Notes: generated by a model from the letters alone, not told the origin. 64,000 nucleotides of DNA from Atopobiaceae bacterium (GCA_017533825.1 JAFWIE010000007.1:99412-163411); one strand, 5' to 3'; positions 54,334-63,562 are shown, numbered from the stretch's first letter. A program made the numbers and translations.

Positions 54334-54789
54334 ATGAGGATACGTACTCGTTACGTTGCAATTGGTGCTGCCGCTGTAGGCATCGCCGTCGGCGTCGGAG
54401 TTTCGGCGGTTGTCCGGGCGGTGCGCAGGCGCAGGAAGCGCGTGCTCAATCGTGCGATGCGTCGCGTGATGACAGACATCCTGCAGATGCGCGGTGAGGA
54501 CTTCGTACCTGGTGGAGAGGTGGGCAAGTCGGTGTTCCGGAATCGCATCGATCAGCTCGACGACAAGCAGCTCGCCGCACTCTTCGCATTGGTCGAGGTG
54601 GGCTACTTCATAAAGGCCTCGGGCATCGACCCACTGCATCCAAGCAAGGAGCAGGTGAAGGATGCCATCGAGAAGTTCGCGCTCGAGGAGCGTCGCGCGC
54701 CCGAGACGCGTGACGGCTTGCTCGCAGAGCTGGACACCTCCGACGCCTTCGCTGCTCTTACCGCGGCCTTTAGGGTTCTTGCGTGGTAG
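54334..54789 (+). CDS. Small membrane-anchored protein of unknown function
   Basis: At 151 residues, it has an N-terminal Ala/Gly/Val-rich helix (YVAIGAAAVGIAVGVGVSAVV) followed by a strongly basic stretch (RAVRRRRKRVLNRAMRRV), so the remaining helical domain is cytoplasmic. The family is not recognised. TACAAT (54291-54296) gives a plausible -10, and GGGAGGCAGGGG an SD. The glutaredoxin-like gene follows after 56 bp. Confidence 0.7.
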   Translation: MRIRTRYVAIGAAAVGIAVGVGVSAVVRAVRRRRKRVLNRAMRRVMTDILQMRGEDFVPGGEVGKSVFRNRIDQLDDKQLAALFALVEVGYFIKASGIDPLHPSKEQVKDAIEKFALEERRAPETRDGLLAELDTSDAFAALTAAFRVLAW

Positions 54790-54845
54790 TTGCGGGCGCG
54801 GGTGTGCTTCATAACCGGTACGAGAACACGATGAGAGGGGCTTGC

Positions 54846-55088
54846 ATGAGCAAGAAGCTGGAACTCTACTATTATCCTGAGTGCCCATACTGCCAGCGTG
54901 TGCTTACGGCCATGCGGAAGAATCACTGGCAGGGTATCGAGCTCAAGAATATCCATGCCGACCCGGTGGCGGACGCAACGCTTGTGCGCGTTGGTGGCAA
55001 GCACCAGGTTCCCTGCCTGTTCGTCGATGGCGATCCCATGTACGAATCGCTCGACATCATCGCCTGGCTGGAGCGCGAGCTTGGGTGA
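54846..55088 (+). CDS. Glutaredoxin-like / GST N-terminal domain protein
   Basis: At 80 residues, it has the thioredoxin-fold redox site CPYC at the N-terminus (YYYPECPYCQRV), cis-Pro in HQVPCLFVDG and an ESLDIIAWLE C-terminal helix. It is probably a small thiol-disulfide oxidoreductase. ATG 54846 follows GAGAGGGG. It overlaps the TatD gene by 8 nt. Along with the glutathione peroxidase at 56668-57210 it suggests thiol-based peroxide defence; no glutathione synthesis gene is visible. Confidence 0.85.
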   Translation: MSKKLELYYYPECPYCQRVLTAMRKNHWQGIELKNIHADPVADATLVRVGGKHQVPCLFVDGDPMYESLDIIAWLERELG

Positions 55089-55869
55089 CGCCGCCGTTGG
55101 GCTCTTCGGCTTTGAGGGGCCGCATCTGGTGGATGCGCACGTACACCTTGACTTCATGGCCAATGCGCGCGAGGTCGCCGTCGATGCGGCCTCGCGCGGG
55201 CTTTGTCTCTTTGCAAACACCGTAACGCCGGATGGGTACAAGCGGACCATCGGGCTCGTAGGCGACCTTCCCAACGTTCGCGTTGGCGTGGGATTGCATC
55301 CACGTTGGGTGGCAGATGGCATCTGTGGCGAGGACGAGATTGCCGGCTGTGTAGGGCTTGTACCCACAACGCAATGGGTCGGCGAGGTCGGTCTGGACTT
55401 CTCGGCGCGCTACACGGTGGGCGATGCGCGCACGCGTCAGTTAGAAGCGTTCGAGAGTGTTGTGCGTGCCTGTTCGGACGTGGGAGGACGTGTGCTGAGT
55501 ATCCATGCGGTGCGCTCTGCCTCGGCAGTGCTTGACGTGCTTTGCGAGACCGGATGCGCCGAGCGCTGCACCTGCATCATGCATTGGTTCAGCGGATCGA
55601 CGGAGGAGCTATGGCGCGCGATTCGCGCAGGCTGCTGGTTCTCGGTGAACGAACGTCAGGCTCGTACGCGACGGGCAAAGGAGCAGCTCAAGCTCATTCC
55701 TCTGGAGCGTATGTTGTACGAGACTGATCTCCCGGCCGAAGAGGGGGAGACTTTCTCGGCGGGTGAGGTCGAGTCGTCGCTCCTTCGCGCACAGGAGTTG
55801 GTACGCCATTGGGGAGTGTCTGCGGTGGCACCATCCTCCGGGTCAGGCACCATCAGAAGTGCCCCCTAA
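55081..55869 (+). CDS. TatD-family metal-dependent hydrolase
   Basis: This is about 262 residues. The amidohydrolase fold is shown by VDAHVHLDF (metal His pair), VGVGLHPRW, WVGEVGLDFSARY (metal Glu), IHAVRS, HWFSGS and YETDLP (metal Asp). The family includes Mg-dependent 3'-5' DNases. No ATG fits before the first motif; TTG 55081, 9 nt after GGAG, is taken as start and overlaps the upstream gene by 8 nt. Confidence 0.85.
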   Translation: MGDAAVGLFGFEGPHLVDAHVHLDFMANAREVAVDAASRGLCLFANTVTPDGYKRTIGLVGDLPNVRVGVGLHPRWVADGICGEDEIAGCVGLVPTTQWVGEVGLDFSARYTVGDARTRQLEAFESVVRACSDVGGRVLSIHAVRSASAVLDVLCETGCAERCTCIMHWFSGSTEELWRAIRAGCWFSVNERQARTRRAKEQLKLIPLERMLYETDLPAEEGETFSAGEVESSLLRAQELVRHWGVSAVAPSSGSGTIRSAP

Positions 55870-55925
55870 TGGTGCATGGTATGATGATGGCCGAGGTCCC
55901 GCATCGCCGCGCGGAAGGAGCAAAG

Positions 55926-56552
55926 ATGCCCATGCCCCACATTACAAAGATTGCGGTTACTGGCGGTCCCTGCGCCGGCAAGACATCGGCGCTCGGCAGC
56001 ATACGGAAGGAGTTCTCGGGGAGGGGCTATAAGGTCATCACGATACCGGAGCCGGCAACCGAGCTCATTTCCAATGGGGTGACGCCTTGGGAGTGCTCGT
56101 CTGCGGAAGAGTATCAGCGTTGCCAGATGGAGATTCAGCTGACGCGCGAGGCGATGTATCTCCGCGCGGCGCGTGGCATGAACGAGGAGAAGATACTGCT
56201 CGTGTGCGATCGGGGCATGCTCGACAACAAGTGCTACATGACGGCGGATGAGTTCGCGCGTGTCATCGCGGAGCTGGGGCGTACCGAGCAGCAGTTGCTG
56301 GCAAGCTACGATGCGGTGTTCCACTTGGTTTCGGCCGCGAAGGGTGCCGAGGAGTTTTTCTCGACAGAGAGCAATGGCATTCGTTACGAGACGCTTGAGG
56401 AGGCGGCTGCGCTCGACGATCGGTTCATTGATGCGTGGGCCGGGCATCCGCACCTCTTCACCATTGGTAACGAGACGAACTTTTCCGACAAGCTCGACCG
56501 CCTCAACACGTTGATTGCGCGCTTCCTCTCGTGGAAGAAGACGTCTCGTTAG
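55926..56552 (+). CDS. AAA-type P-loop ATPase/kinase-like protein (AAA_28)
   Basis: This is 208 residues. The P-loop VTGGPCAGKTS opens the protein; later VCDRGMLDNKCYM acts as Walker B-type strand and lid region. The layout matches the AAA_28/NadR C-terminal group (deoxynucleoside or nicotinamide riboside kinase-like). Substrate is not determined. ATG 55926 follows GGAAGGAGC; upstream in-frame starts overlap tatD without an SD. Confidence 0.8.
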   Translation: MPMPHITKIAVTGGPCAGKTSALGSIRKEFSGRGYKVITIPEPATELISNGVTPWECSSAEEYQRCQMEIQLTREAMYLRAARGMNEEKILLVCDRGMLDNKCYMTADEFARVIAELGRTEQQLLASYDAVFHLVSAAKGAEEFFSTESNGIRYETLEEAAALDDRFIDAWAGHPHLFTIGNETNFSDKLDRLNTLIARFLSWKKTSR

Positions 56553-56667
56553 CCTACGGCCGGTCGTCCAAGAACGATACGTGGTGGCTCAAGAAGGATC
56601 GCTCCACTTGGGCTAAGAAAAAAAGGCGCTCCGGTAAGGAGCGCCTCATACGTCAATGCGTAAGGAA

Positions 56668-57210
56668 CTACAGCAGCTCTTTGATGGCAGCCTCGACCTC
56701 ATCCATGCTTGCCGTCGGCTCGAAGCGAGCGACGAGATTGCCCTCGCGGTCCACGAGGAACTTGGTGAAGTTCCAGCGGATGTATGCCTTGTCGCCATAC
56801 TTCTTGTTGTTCGCGTTGGAGAACGTCTCGAGCGCCTTGTTCTTGATTCCCTTGCCAAAGCCGGTGAAGGGCTTCTCGGTTGCGAGGGCTGCAAACAGCG
56901 GGTCGGCGGTCTCGCCGTTGACGTCGATCTTCTTGAACTGCGGGAACTCGGTGCCGAACTTGAGCGCGCAGAACTGCGTGATTTCTTCGTCAGACTCCGG
57001 CGCCTGATTGGCGAACTGGTTGCACGGGAAGTCGAGCACCTCGAAGCCCTGCTCGCGATAGGCGGCATAGATGCGCTCCAGGTCTTCGTACTGCGGGGTG
57101 AAGCCACAACCCGTGGCGGTATTCACGATGAGCAAGACCTTGCCGGCGTACTGGCTCAGCGAGACCTGGCTGCCGTCCTTTGCGGTGACTGTGTAGTCGA
57201 AGTAGCTCAT
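56668..57210 (-). CDS. Glutathione peroxidase family protein (Cys type)
   Basis: At 180 residues, it reduces peroxides with thiols. Peroxidatic Cys35 in NTATGCGFTPQY replaces selenocysteine; Gln65 in FPCNQFANQ, and Trp/Asn in IRWNFTKFLV complete the catalytic tetrad. A bacterial Gpx of this kind usually uses thioredoxin rather than glutathione. The ATG (57210) lies next to a 24-bp inverted repeat that overlaps its upstream region, making peroxide- or redox-controlled expression plausible. Confidence 0.93.
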   Translation of the reverse strand: MSYFDYTVTAKDGSQVSLSQYAGKVLLIVNTATGCGFTPQYEDLERIYAAYREQGFEVLDFPCNQFANQAPESDEEITQFCALKFGTEFPQFKKIDVNGETADPLFAALATEKPFTGFGKGIKNKALETFSNANNKKYGDKAYIRWNFTKFLVDREGNLVARFEPTASMDEVEAAIKELL

Positions 57211-57220
57211 GGTGGGTCCT

Positions 57221-57273
57221 TTCTCCCAAATGCATTGTGTACAAAACAATTGTACACAATGCATTTGGGAGAA
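57221..57273 (-). promoter_or_regulatory. 24-bp perfect inverted repeat directly upstream of gpx
   Basis: Bases 57221-57244 are exactly complementary to 57250-57273 around AACAA. The gpx-proximal end runs into the gpx SD (AGAAAGGA). On the minus strand the centre contains TACAAT (57254-57249), a -10-like element. It could be an operator, an RNA stem at the SD or the terminator of the upstream elp3. Confidence 0.6.
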
Positions 57274-57316
57274 GTCAAGCCATTCTGGCGTTTGGTTGTG
57301 GAGGTCGTGGTGACTC

Positions 57317-59098
57317 CTACAACAACTCGCGGCGTTGGTAAAGCCCGTCGTCGTGGAACCCAAGGCCACGATAGTAGGCCCGCGTTCCCACTGCGCTGAT
57401 GACGCGAATGGCACGGTAGCCGCGTGCCCGTGCGTCGTCGCAGGCGCGCTCGATGAGTTGACGCCCCAGTCCGGCGTGCTGCGCCCCGCCAGCTTCCGTG
57501 CTTCCGATGCCGGCCACGCGTCCGTATACATGCACCTCGCGAATCATGGCGACATCGCCGTCCGCGGGAAGCGACAGGCGCAGGAAGCCGGCAATGCGTC
57601 GGTCGGGCGTGACCCACTGCAGGAATCGCTCGTCGCTCACCGTCGTGTGGTAGGGGACGCAGTCGAGCTGCAAGTCGGCTACCGAGACATCGCCGGTGGC
57701 GACCTCACGCATGCGAATCTCGCGCACTTCGCTGCGCCGCTCGTCGAGGCTTCGCTCGACCATCTGCCGGAGGTTGGTCTTCTTGTTGCCTGCGACGATG
57801 TCGGTCGAGGAAATGTCGCGGATCATGCGCGAGATGCGCGTGTATGCAGGTGTGGCAAGTACGTCATCCGCGAGGAGCGAGACGAGCTCGTCCTCGGGGT
57901 AGGGGGCCCACTTGCCGGTACGATATGCCCTGCCGAGCCTGGAGCTCTCCACGAGGCAGCAGGGATACAGCTTGACCTCGTCGGGCAGGAAGCGCTCGTC
58001 CGAGACGAGGCGCAGGTAGTCTTCCCGATCACGTTGAGGCGTCGAGCCGAGGAGGTTTGCCATCATGTGCACTTGAATCTTGTAACCGAATCTCCTCAGT
58101 GTAGAGAACGCCTCGGCAATCTGTGCTACACGTACGTGGCGTTCGTTTGCTCGCAGGATGTGCTCGTCCAAGCTCTGTATCCCCATTTGTATCTTCGTGC
58201 AGCCCAGCCGTCGCATCGTGCGAGCGCTCTCGCTGTCGATAAGGTCGGGGCGGGTCTCGATGGTGAGGCCCACGACGCGATGGGCTGCTGCCTCGTTGAG
58301 GCGTTGCTGACATTCGAGCTGTTCGAACGTTGCCTGCTGCCATTGTGCGACCTGCGACCAAGAGGGCCCGTCGAGCTTCGTGCGGATCGCCTCGTTGTAC
58401 GAGCAGATACCCGCGCAGATACGCTGCTGCAGTTCTGCGGCGCGACGTTCCAGCTCGTCGACGTCGTACGTAAGGCCTGCCGCGCGATATCGGCGGTCGC
58501 GCTCCTCTGGCGCATCTCCGGCCACCGCCGGACCGTCATACTCATTGAGTGCCCGGAAGAGCTCGTGCACAAACCACACTTGGTATGCCTCGGGATAGTC
58601 GCTCCACGTTCCGCCGAGGACGATGAGCTCGACCTTGTCGGTGACGTGGCCCATTTCTGCGAGTGCCGTGATGCGGGAGCGTACCTGCAGGTAAGGGTCG
58701 AAGAAGTTGCGCTCGGCGCGTTGGCAGGCGGGTTCGTCGTGCAGGTAGCTCTTGGGCATGCGGATGTCGTTGGGGCAGTAGAGGCAGTCGCTTGAGCAGG
58801 GCCAGGGTTTGGTGATTACCGTGACGGTTGCCACGCCCGATGCGGTGCGGCGCGGCTTCATGCGCAGAATGCGCAGCAGGGCTGCCTCGGTCTTCTCGTC
58901 GACGTTCCATGAGGCCCAATGCTCTGGATCACGTGCCTTGATGCTCAGATAGTATGGGAGCAGGCGGCGCTTGGCGATGCGCCGACGTGCGTCATGTGCG
59001 GCACGGTTGTGCCGACGGAGCAGCTTCGAGAGCCACGCCTCGTCGACGGGCGTGCCGCTGCGCAAAGCTTCGATGAGTTCAATGAGTGCGTCTTCCAT
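57317..59098 (-). CDS. Elp3-like radical SAM / GNAT tRNA-modifying enzyme
   Basis: This is 593 residues. The radical SAM domain has the cluster motif CSSDCLYC (Cys101, Cys105, Cys108) preceded by TVTVITKPWP. The C-terminal GNAT acetyltransferase (about 470-593) has GLGRQLIERA as the acetyl-CoA loop. Bacterial and archaeal Elp3 carboxymethylate U34 of tRNAs. Start ATG 59098. It is divergent from the methyltransferase and upstream of gpx on the same strand. Confidence 0.92.
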   Translation of the reverse strand: MEDALIELIEALRSGTPVDEAWLSKLLRRHNRAAHDARRRIAKRRLLPYYLSIKARDPEHWASWNVDEKTEAALLRILRMKPRRTASGVATVTVITKPWPCSSDCLYCPNDIRMPKSYLHDEPACQRAERNFFDPYLQVRSRITALAEMGHVTDKVELIVLGGTWSDYPEAYQVWFVHELFRALNEYDGPAVAGDAPEERDRRYRAAGLTYDVDELERRAAELQQRICAGICSYNEAIRTKLDGPSWSQVAQWQQATFEQLECQQRLNEAAAHRVVGLTIETRPDLIDSESARTMRRLGCTKIQMGIQSLDEHILRANERHVRVAQIAEAFSTLRRFGYKIQVHMMANLLGSTPQRDREDYLRLVSDERFLPDEVKLYPCCLVESSRLGRAYRTGKWAPYPEDELVSLLADDVLATPAYTRISRMIRDISSTDIVAGNKKTNLRQMVERSLDERRSEVREIRMREVATGDVSVADLQLDCVPYHTTVSDERFLQWVTPDRRIAGFLRLSLPADGDVAMIREVHVYGRVAGIGSTEAGGAQHAGLGRQLIERACDDARARGYRAIRVISAVGTRAYYRGLGFHDDGLYQRRELL

Positions 59099-59151
59099 GG
59101 CTCCACATTATACTTACTTGGTGTCATGACGGTATGCGGAGGTGCTGTGAC

Positions 59152-59862
59152 GTGGATAAGGTCTTCGCGCGCTCGATGAGCGCGCTCACGACGGATTTCT
59201 ACCGACGCGTCAGCGCCTCGTTCTCGGCCTCGCGGCGGTCTGCGTGGAGGGGCTGGGACGAGCTGTGCAACGTCTTGGATCTCGGCGGGGATGCGCAACT
59301 GCGCGTGCTCGACGTCGCATGTGGAAACCTGCGCTTCGAGCGTTTCCTGCGTGGGCGTGTTCCTCACATGGAGACGTGGGCGTATGACAATTGCGAGGAG
59401 CTGGTGGGGGAGCGTCCAAGGCACGTTCACTATGCGTGTGCGGACGTTGCGGAGGCGCTGCTCGTAGACTCGGATCCGCTCCAGGGCACTCCGCTTTGCG
59501 ACCTTGCCGTCTCCTTCGGCTTCATGCACCACCTCCCGCTTGAGGAGCAGCGGCTCGGTTTGCTGCGTCTGCTCGCGCTCCATACTCGCAAGGGCGGTAA
59601 GGTGGCAGTGGCGTTCTGGCAGTTCGCAGACGACGAGCGCTTACGGGCGAAGGCACGGCCCGCCCCTAGTGGAGGTGCGCATGACTATCTCCTCGGATGG
59701 CAGGACGAGCCCGACGTGTGGCGCTTTTGTCACCACGCGACGGAGGAGGAAGTGGATCGACTGGTCACCGCGTCTTCAGGCCACCTGCGAGAGCTTTGCC
59801 GGTTCTCCGCCGATGGTCGTACGGGCAGGCTCAACCGCTATGTGGTGCTCGAGGTCGTGTGA
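59152..59862 (+). CDS. Class I SAM-dependent methyltransferase
   Basis: At about 236 residues, it shows motif I VLDVACGNLRFERFL, motif II-like AYDNCEEL and DLAVSFGFMHHLP of Rossmann-fold methyltransferases. Substrate is unknown. GTG 59152 has GGAGGT at correct distance and a -10 TATACT at 59109-59114; earlier in-frame starts overlap that promoter. Its divergent neighbour is elp3. Similar genes next to elp3 suggest a tRNA-wobble methyl transfer (Trm9-like), but this is inference. Confidence 0.78.
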   Translation: MDKVFARSMSALTTDFYRRVSASFSASRRSAWRGWDELCNVLDLGGDAQLRVLDVACGNLRFERFLRGRVPHMETWAYDNCEELVGERPRHVHYACADVAEALLVDSDPLQGTPLCDLAVSFGFMHHLPLEEQRLGLLRLLALHTRKGGKVAVAFWQFADDERLRAKARPAPSGGAHDYLLGWQDEPDVWRFCHHATEEEVDRLVTASSGHLRELCRFSADGRTGRLNRYVVLEVV

Positions 59863-59975
59863 CCCCTTTGCCAAAGCGCTCGAGAGTGACCCATTAGGGT
59901 TGCCTTATTCGTCAGACTGAGCGGCAGCTCGGGTTTCGGCAGCCTGCCACGAGCACCTAAGTCTTCCACGAACTC

Positions 59976-60821
59976 CTAGAAGATTAAGTTGAGCAGCAAC
60001 GTTGCCACGACGATGCCTACGGCGGGCGGATCGATGTGGGTCGAGCAGTCCTCGTTGAAGTACTTCGCAAACACCAGGTAGATGTGGTTGGAGATCAGGG
60101 CGAAGATGCTGGCGATGAGGATGTTCCCGCCGGTGAGGGTGAGGGCTGTGCCCACGACGGCTGTTATCTGGTGCGTGGTGGGCACCTTTTGCCCGTCGCC
60201 CGCATAGCCGAAGAGCAGCAGCGCGGCAGAGATGGAGAAGCCCACACCATAGAATTCGGGGCCTGCCTCGCGCAGGATGAAGCCAAAGACGGCGGCGACG
60301 GCCAGGCAGTTCACGGTCTGGAACACCCAGTATTGCCAACCCTGCTCGCGATAGTAGTCTGTCGCCTCGGGGGCCCACTTGCGGCCGTTGCTTAGGGTGA
60401 GGCGCACAATGACGCCCAAGATGATGATGGCCGACGCGCCGGCATCCGTGGGAAGGCCGATGAAGGTAAAGAACGAGAACATGAGGTAGCCCAAAGCCGC
60501 AGCAGCGCCTCCCACGAGCATGATAGCCGTATCGTGCAGGAAGATGAGTGAGCGCGTGATGTCCCACCCCTTGATCTGGTCGGGGTATTTGCGGGCGGCG
60601 ACGGCGGTGGCAACGGCCGAACCATTGAAGATGATGGCGGGCAGAAGCAGCATGTTGAGCACCGAATCACCGAGGAGCGTTGGCTCCACTCCTGCGGCCT
60701 TGAGCGTGTAGACGACGATGCCGGCGAACCCGGTGCAGATGAACGTCTGAATGCCGCCGAACATCGCGCCTAGGATTCCTACGCCAAATGCGAACACCAC
60801 GAGGAACGGATCGAAGAACAT
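59976..60821 (-). CDS. Polytopic membrane protein of unknown function
   Basis: At 281 residues, it has about eight to nine hydrophobic helices, a glycine-rich first helix (FAFGVGILGAMFGGIQTF) and a central PDQIKGWDITR loop. Family not recognised; transport or channel function is only suggested by the topology. No binding-protein or ATPase gene is next to it. It is divergent from iorAB, so it might serve the same pathway, but nothing shows this. Confidence 0.75.
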   Translation of the reverse strand: MFFDPFLVVFAFGVGILGAMFGGIQTFICTGFAGIVVYTLKAAGVEPTLLGDSVLNMLLLPAIIFNGSAVATAVAARKYPDQIKGWDITRSLIFLHDTAIMLVGGAAAALGYLMFSFFTFIGLPTDAGASAIIILGVIVRLTLSNGRKWAPEATDYYREQGWQYWVFQTVNCLAVAAVFGFILREAGPEFYGVGFSISAALLLFGYAGDGQKVPTTHQITAVVGTALTLTGGNILIASIFALISNHIYLVFAKYFNEDCSTHIDPPAVGIVVATLLLNLIF

Positions 60822-60990
60822 GCCAACCTCCTACACATCAAATGGATAGCATATTCAGTGTGCCAGACAATGGTAAGGTGCGTAGCGCCACAACCCGCGC
60901 TTTTCGTTAAATGGTTTCTATTGGGGGTAACCTCCTTCCATTTTCACGCCAGTCGCGTATCATAGGGCAACCATTTGGAGAGGAGATAGC

Positions 60991-62763
60991 ATGGGCAAAC
61001 AGCTCTTGTCGGGCAATGAGGCCATCGCGCAGGGAGCGTGGGAGGCCGGAGTCGAGGTGGGCACCGCATATCCGGGCACGCCTTCGACCGAGACGCTCGA
61101 GAACCTGGTAAAGAAGCCGGACGTCTATTGCGAATGGGCGCCCAACGAGAAGGTCGCGCTCGAGGTCGGTCTCGGCGCGTCGATCGGTGGCGTGCGCACG
61201 CTCGTCACCATGAAGCACGTAGGGGTCAACGTGGCGGCGGACCCACTGCTGAGTTCGTCAAACACAGGCGTAGGCGCGGGTCTGGTGCTGCTGGCAGCCG
61301 ACGACCCATCGTGCTACAGCTCGCAGAACGAGCAGGACAGCCGCCATTACGCAGCCTTCGCACGCATCCCGTGCCTCGACCCGTCGGACTCGCAGGAGGC
61401 CTACGAGTTCGCGCAGCGCGCCTTCGAGGTCTCGGAGGAGTTCGACACGGTGTGCATGCTGCACGAGACTATGCGCATCGCGCATACGCGCACCATGGTC
61501 GAGGTGGCGGGCGAGCGCGCGCCGCGGAACCGGCTGCCCTATGAGTCGCGTCCCCAGAAGTTCGTGATGATGCCTGCCAATGCCGTTCGTCGCACGCTCG
61601 TCACCAACGAGCGCGAGGATGCGCTGGTAGCATGGGCCGAGGAGTGCGACCTCAACCGCATCGAGCTGCGCGACCGTTCCGTCGGCATCGTGGTCGCGGG
61701 TGCGCTGTACGCCCACGTGCGCGAGGCCCTGCCCGAGGCGTCTATCCTCAAGCTGGGGGTCTCGTGGCCACTGCCCCCCGCAAAGCTGGCCGAGTTTGCC
61801 GCGCAAGTCGAGAAACTCTACGTGGTGGAGGAGGCCTGCACCTACTTCGAGACGCGCGTGCGTGCTCTGGGCATCGAAGTCAGCGAACCCCCTGCCGGAC
61901 GGCTTTCGCGTTCGGGCGAGGTGACGAGCGCGCATATCCGTGCGGCGTTCGGTGTCGCGGCTCCCGCGCACCTCGAGCCTGCCGAGGGCCTGCCCCCGCG
62001 TCCGCCTGCGTTCTGCGCGGGCTGCCCACACCGTCTGGTGTTCTGCGAGCTGCGTCACCTCAAGGCCATCGTCATGGGCGACATCGGTTGCTACACCCTC
62101 GGCGCAGTGGCCCCCTACAGCGCCACCGACGCCGTCATCGACATGGGCGCGTCACTCTCCATGGCACATGGCATGGAATTGGCGGGCGCTTCCGAGCGTT
62201 CGAAGCGACCCGTGGTAGGGGTTATCGGTGATTCGACGTTCGCACATTCGGGTATCACGAGCCTGCTGGGCACCGTCTACAACGGTGGCACTGGTACGCT
62301 CTGCATCCTCGACAATCGCACCACGGCCATGACGGGCACACAAGGCAATCCTGTCAACGGTGTCACGTTGACGGAGCAGGCGGCGCGGGTCAGTCCGCTT
62401 GACGTGCCTGCCGGCAAGCAGCTCGACCTCGTCGCGCTGTGCCGTGCCATGGGCGTCGAAGACGTGCGTCTCGTGGACGCGCAGGACCTGAAGGCCGTGC
62501 GCGCGGCGCTCAAGGAGGCGACCAAGGCGACGGACCGCCTCTCGGTCATCGTGTTCAAGTCGCCGTGTCGCCTCGTTGATCGCACGCGCAAGCCCATGCC
62601 CACCATTCGTGACTGCCGGCGCTGTGGAACCTGCATTCGCATCGGCTGCCCAGCCCTGGGCAAGGACGAGACGAGCCATCCCGTCATCGATCCCACGCAG
62701 TGCATTGGCTGCGGCCAGTGTGCACAGTCCTGTCCGTTCGGTTGCATCATTGAGGAGGGCTAG
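60991..62763 (+). CDS. iorA: Indolepyruvate:ferredoxin oxidoreductase alpha subunit (IorA)
   Basis: At 590 residues, it oxidatively decarboxylates aryl-2-oxoacids (from Trp, Phe, Tyr) to aryl-acetyl-CoA with ferredoxin reduction, an oxygen-sensitive reaction. The TPP-binding part shows GDIGCYTLGA and GDSTFAHSGITSLL...LDNRTTAMTG. The C-terminus carries two ferredoxin-type sets, CRRCGTCIRIGCPAL and CIGCGQCAQSCPFGC. iorB follows after 2 nt. Strong SD (GAGAGGAG). Confidence 0.96.
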   Translation: MGKQLLSGNEAIAQGAWEAGVEVGTAYPGTPSTETLENLVKKPDVYCEWAPNEKVALEVGLGASIGGVRTLVTMKHVGVNVAADPLLSSSNTGVGAGLVLLAADDPSCYSSQNEQDSRHYAAFARIPCLDPSDSQEAYEFAQRAFEVSEEFDTVCMLHETMRIAHTRTMVEVAGERAPRNRLPYESRPQKFVMMPANAVRRTLVTNEREDALVAWAEECDLNRIELRDRSVGIVVAGALYAHVREALPEASILKLGVSWPLPPAKLAEFAAQVEKLYVVEEACTYFETRVRALGIEVSEPPAGRLSRSGEVTSAHIRAAFGVAAPAHLEPAEGLPPRPPAFCAGCPHRLVFCELRHLKAIVMGDIGCYTLGAVAPYSATDAVIDMGASLSMAHGMELAGASERSKRPVVGVIGDSTFAHSGITSLLGTVYNGGTGTLCILDNRTTAMTGTQGNPVNGVTLTEQAARVSPLDVPAGKQLDLVALCRAMGVEDVRLVDAQDLKAVRAALKEATKATDRLSVIVFKSPCRLVDRTRKPMPTIRDCRRCGTCIRIGCPALGKDETSHPVIDPTQCIGCGQCAQSCPFGCIIEEG

Positions 62764-62765
62764 CC

Positions 62766-63398
62766 ATGCCGCACGACACTTCTGCAGTCGCCGACGTCAC
62801 CGTTGCCGGCGAGCGCATCCAACTCGACCGCACCCTCACCATCCTGCTTGTGGGCGTGGGTGGCCAGGGAACGATCCTTGCGGGGAACATCTGCGCCATG
62901 TGTGCCGCCGAGGCGGGCCTCGACGTGAAGGTCTCCGAGATTCATGGCATGAGCCAGCGCGGCGGATCCGTATCCACCGTCATCCGGGTAGGCAACAAGG
63001 TAGAGTCCATGGTGTGCGATCCGGGCTGCGCTGACGTCGTGGTTGCCTTTGAGGCGGTCGAGGCGTTGCGTGCGCAGCACTTCCTGCGTGAGGGCGGCGC
63101 GATGTTCGTCAACGACGAGCAGATCGTGCCCGTCTCGGTGAGCATCGGCAACGCATCGATGCCGACGGACGCACGCGAGAAGCTCGAGGGCATCGGCGCG
63201 CGACTCATTCCTGCCGGTCAGATTGCCCGCGACGCGGGGAGTCCTCGCTCCACCAACGTGGTGCTCGTGGGGGCGATGTCTACGGCTCTGCCTTTCGCGC
63301 GTGAGGTGTGGGAGGACGCCATCGCCAAGCGCGTTCCCGCTCATACCGTTGAGGCGAACCTCGAGGCGTTCGCCCGCGGTCGTGCCGCAGTCGCGTAG
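62766..63398 (+). CDS. iorB: Indolepyruvate:ferredoxin oxidoreductase beta subunit (IorB)
   Basis: At 210 residues, it is the gamma-type domain of 2-oxoacid:ferredoxin oxidoreductases: LLVGVGGQGTILAGNICAMC and EIHGMSQRGGSVSTVIRVG are hallmark segments. It pairs with IorA to form the CoA-binding holoenzyme. It carries an N-terminal extension of about 27 residues. Together these genes produce arylacetyl-CoA and then arylacetates, typical of amino-acid fermenters. Confidence 0.95.
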   Translation: MPHDTSAVADVTVAGERIQLDRTLTILLVGVGGQGTILAGNICAMCAAEAGLDVKVSEIHGMSQRGGSVSTVIRVGNKVESMVCDPGCADVVVAFEAVEALRAQHFLREGGAMFVNDEQIVPVSVSIGNASMPTDAREKLEGIGARLIPAGQIARDAGSPRSTNVVLVGAMSTALPFAREVWEDAIAKRVPAHTVEANLEAFARGRAAVA

Positions 63399-63423
63399 TG
63401 ACGCGACGCAAAGAGGAGCGTAC

Positions 63424-63480
63424 GACCGTCCCCTCCGTGACAAAACGCCACGGAGGGGACGGTCCCTTTCGTGGCGTTTT
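63424..63480 (+). terminator. Overlapping hairpins with U-tract after iorB
   Basis: GACCGTCCCCTCCGTG (63424-63439) pairs exactly with 63449-63464. AAAACGCCAC (63442-63451) pairs with GTGGCGTTTT (63471-63480), followed by T. They share CAC, so they compete. The second is one of the few stems in the window with a run of T. Confidence 0.8.
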
Positions 63481-63551
63481 TGCCCGTTTGTGTGCCAAAT
63501 GTGGGTTATTTACCTGCGACGCAAGAAATCTAACACAATCTGACTTAGATT

Positions 63552-63562
63552 ATGTATACAAT
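63552..63562 (+). promoter_or_regulatory. ATGTATACAAT element before dnaK
   Basis: ATGTATACA (63552-63560) shared with the sites before rpiB, overlapping a TACAAT -10-like hexamer (63557-63562), 74 bp before the dnaK start. Neither a CIRCE nor a HAIR element is visible here. Confidence 0.45.

Noticed and set aside
57335..58795. Long open frame antisense to elp3
   Set aside because: The Elp3 frame has the Cys cluster and GNAT motifs; the opposite frame has none.
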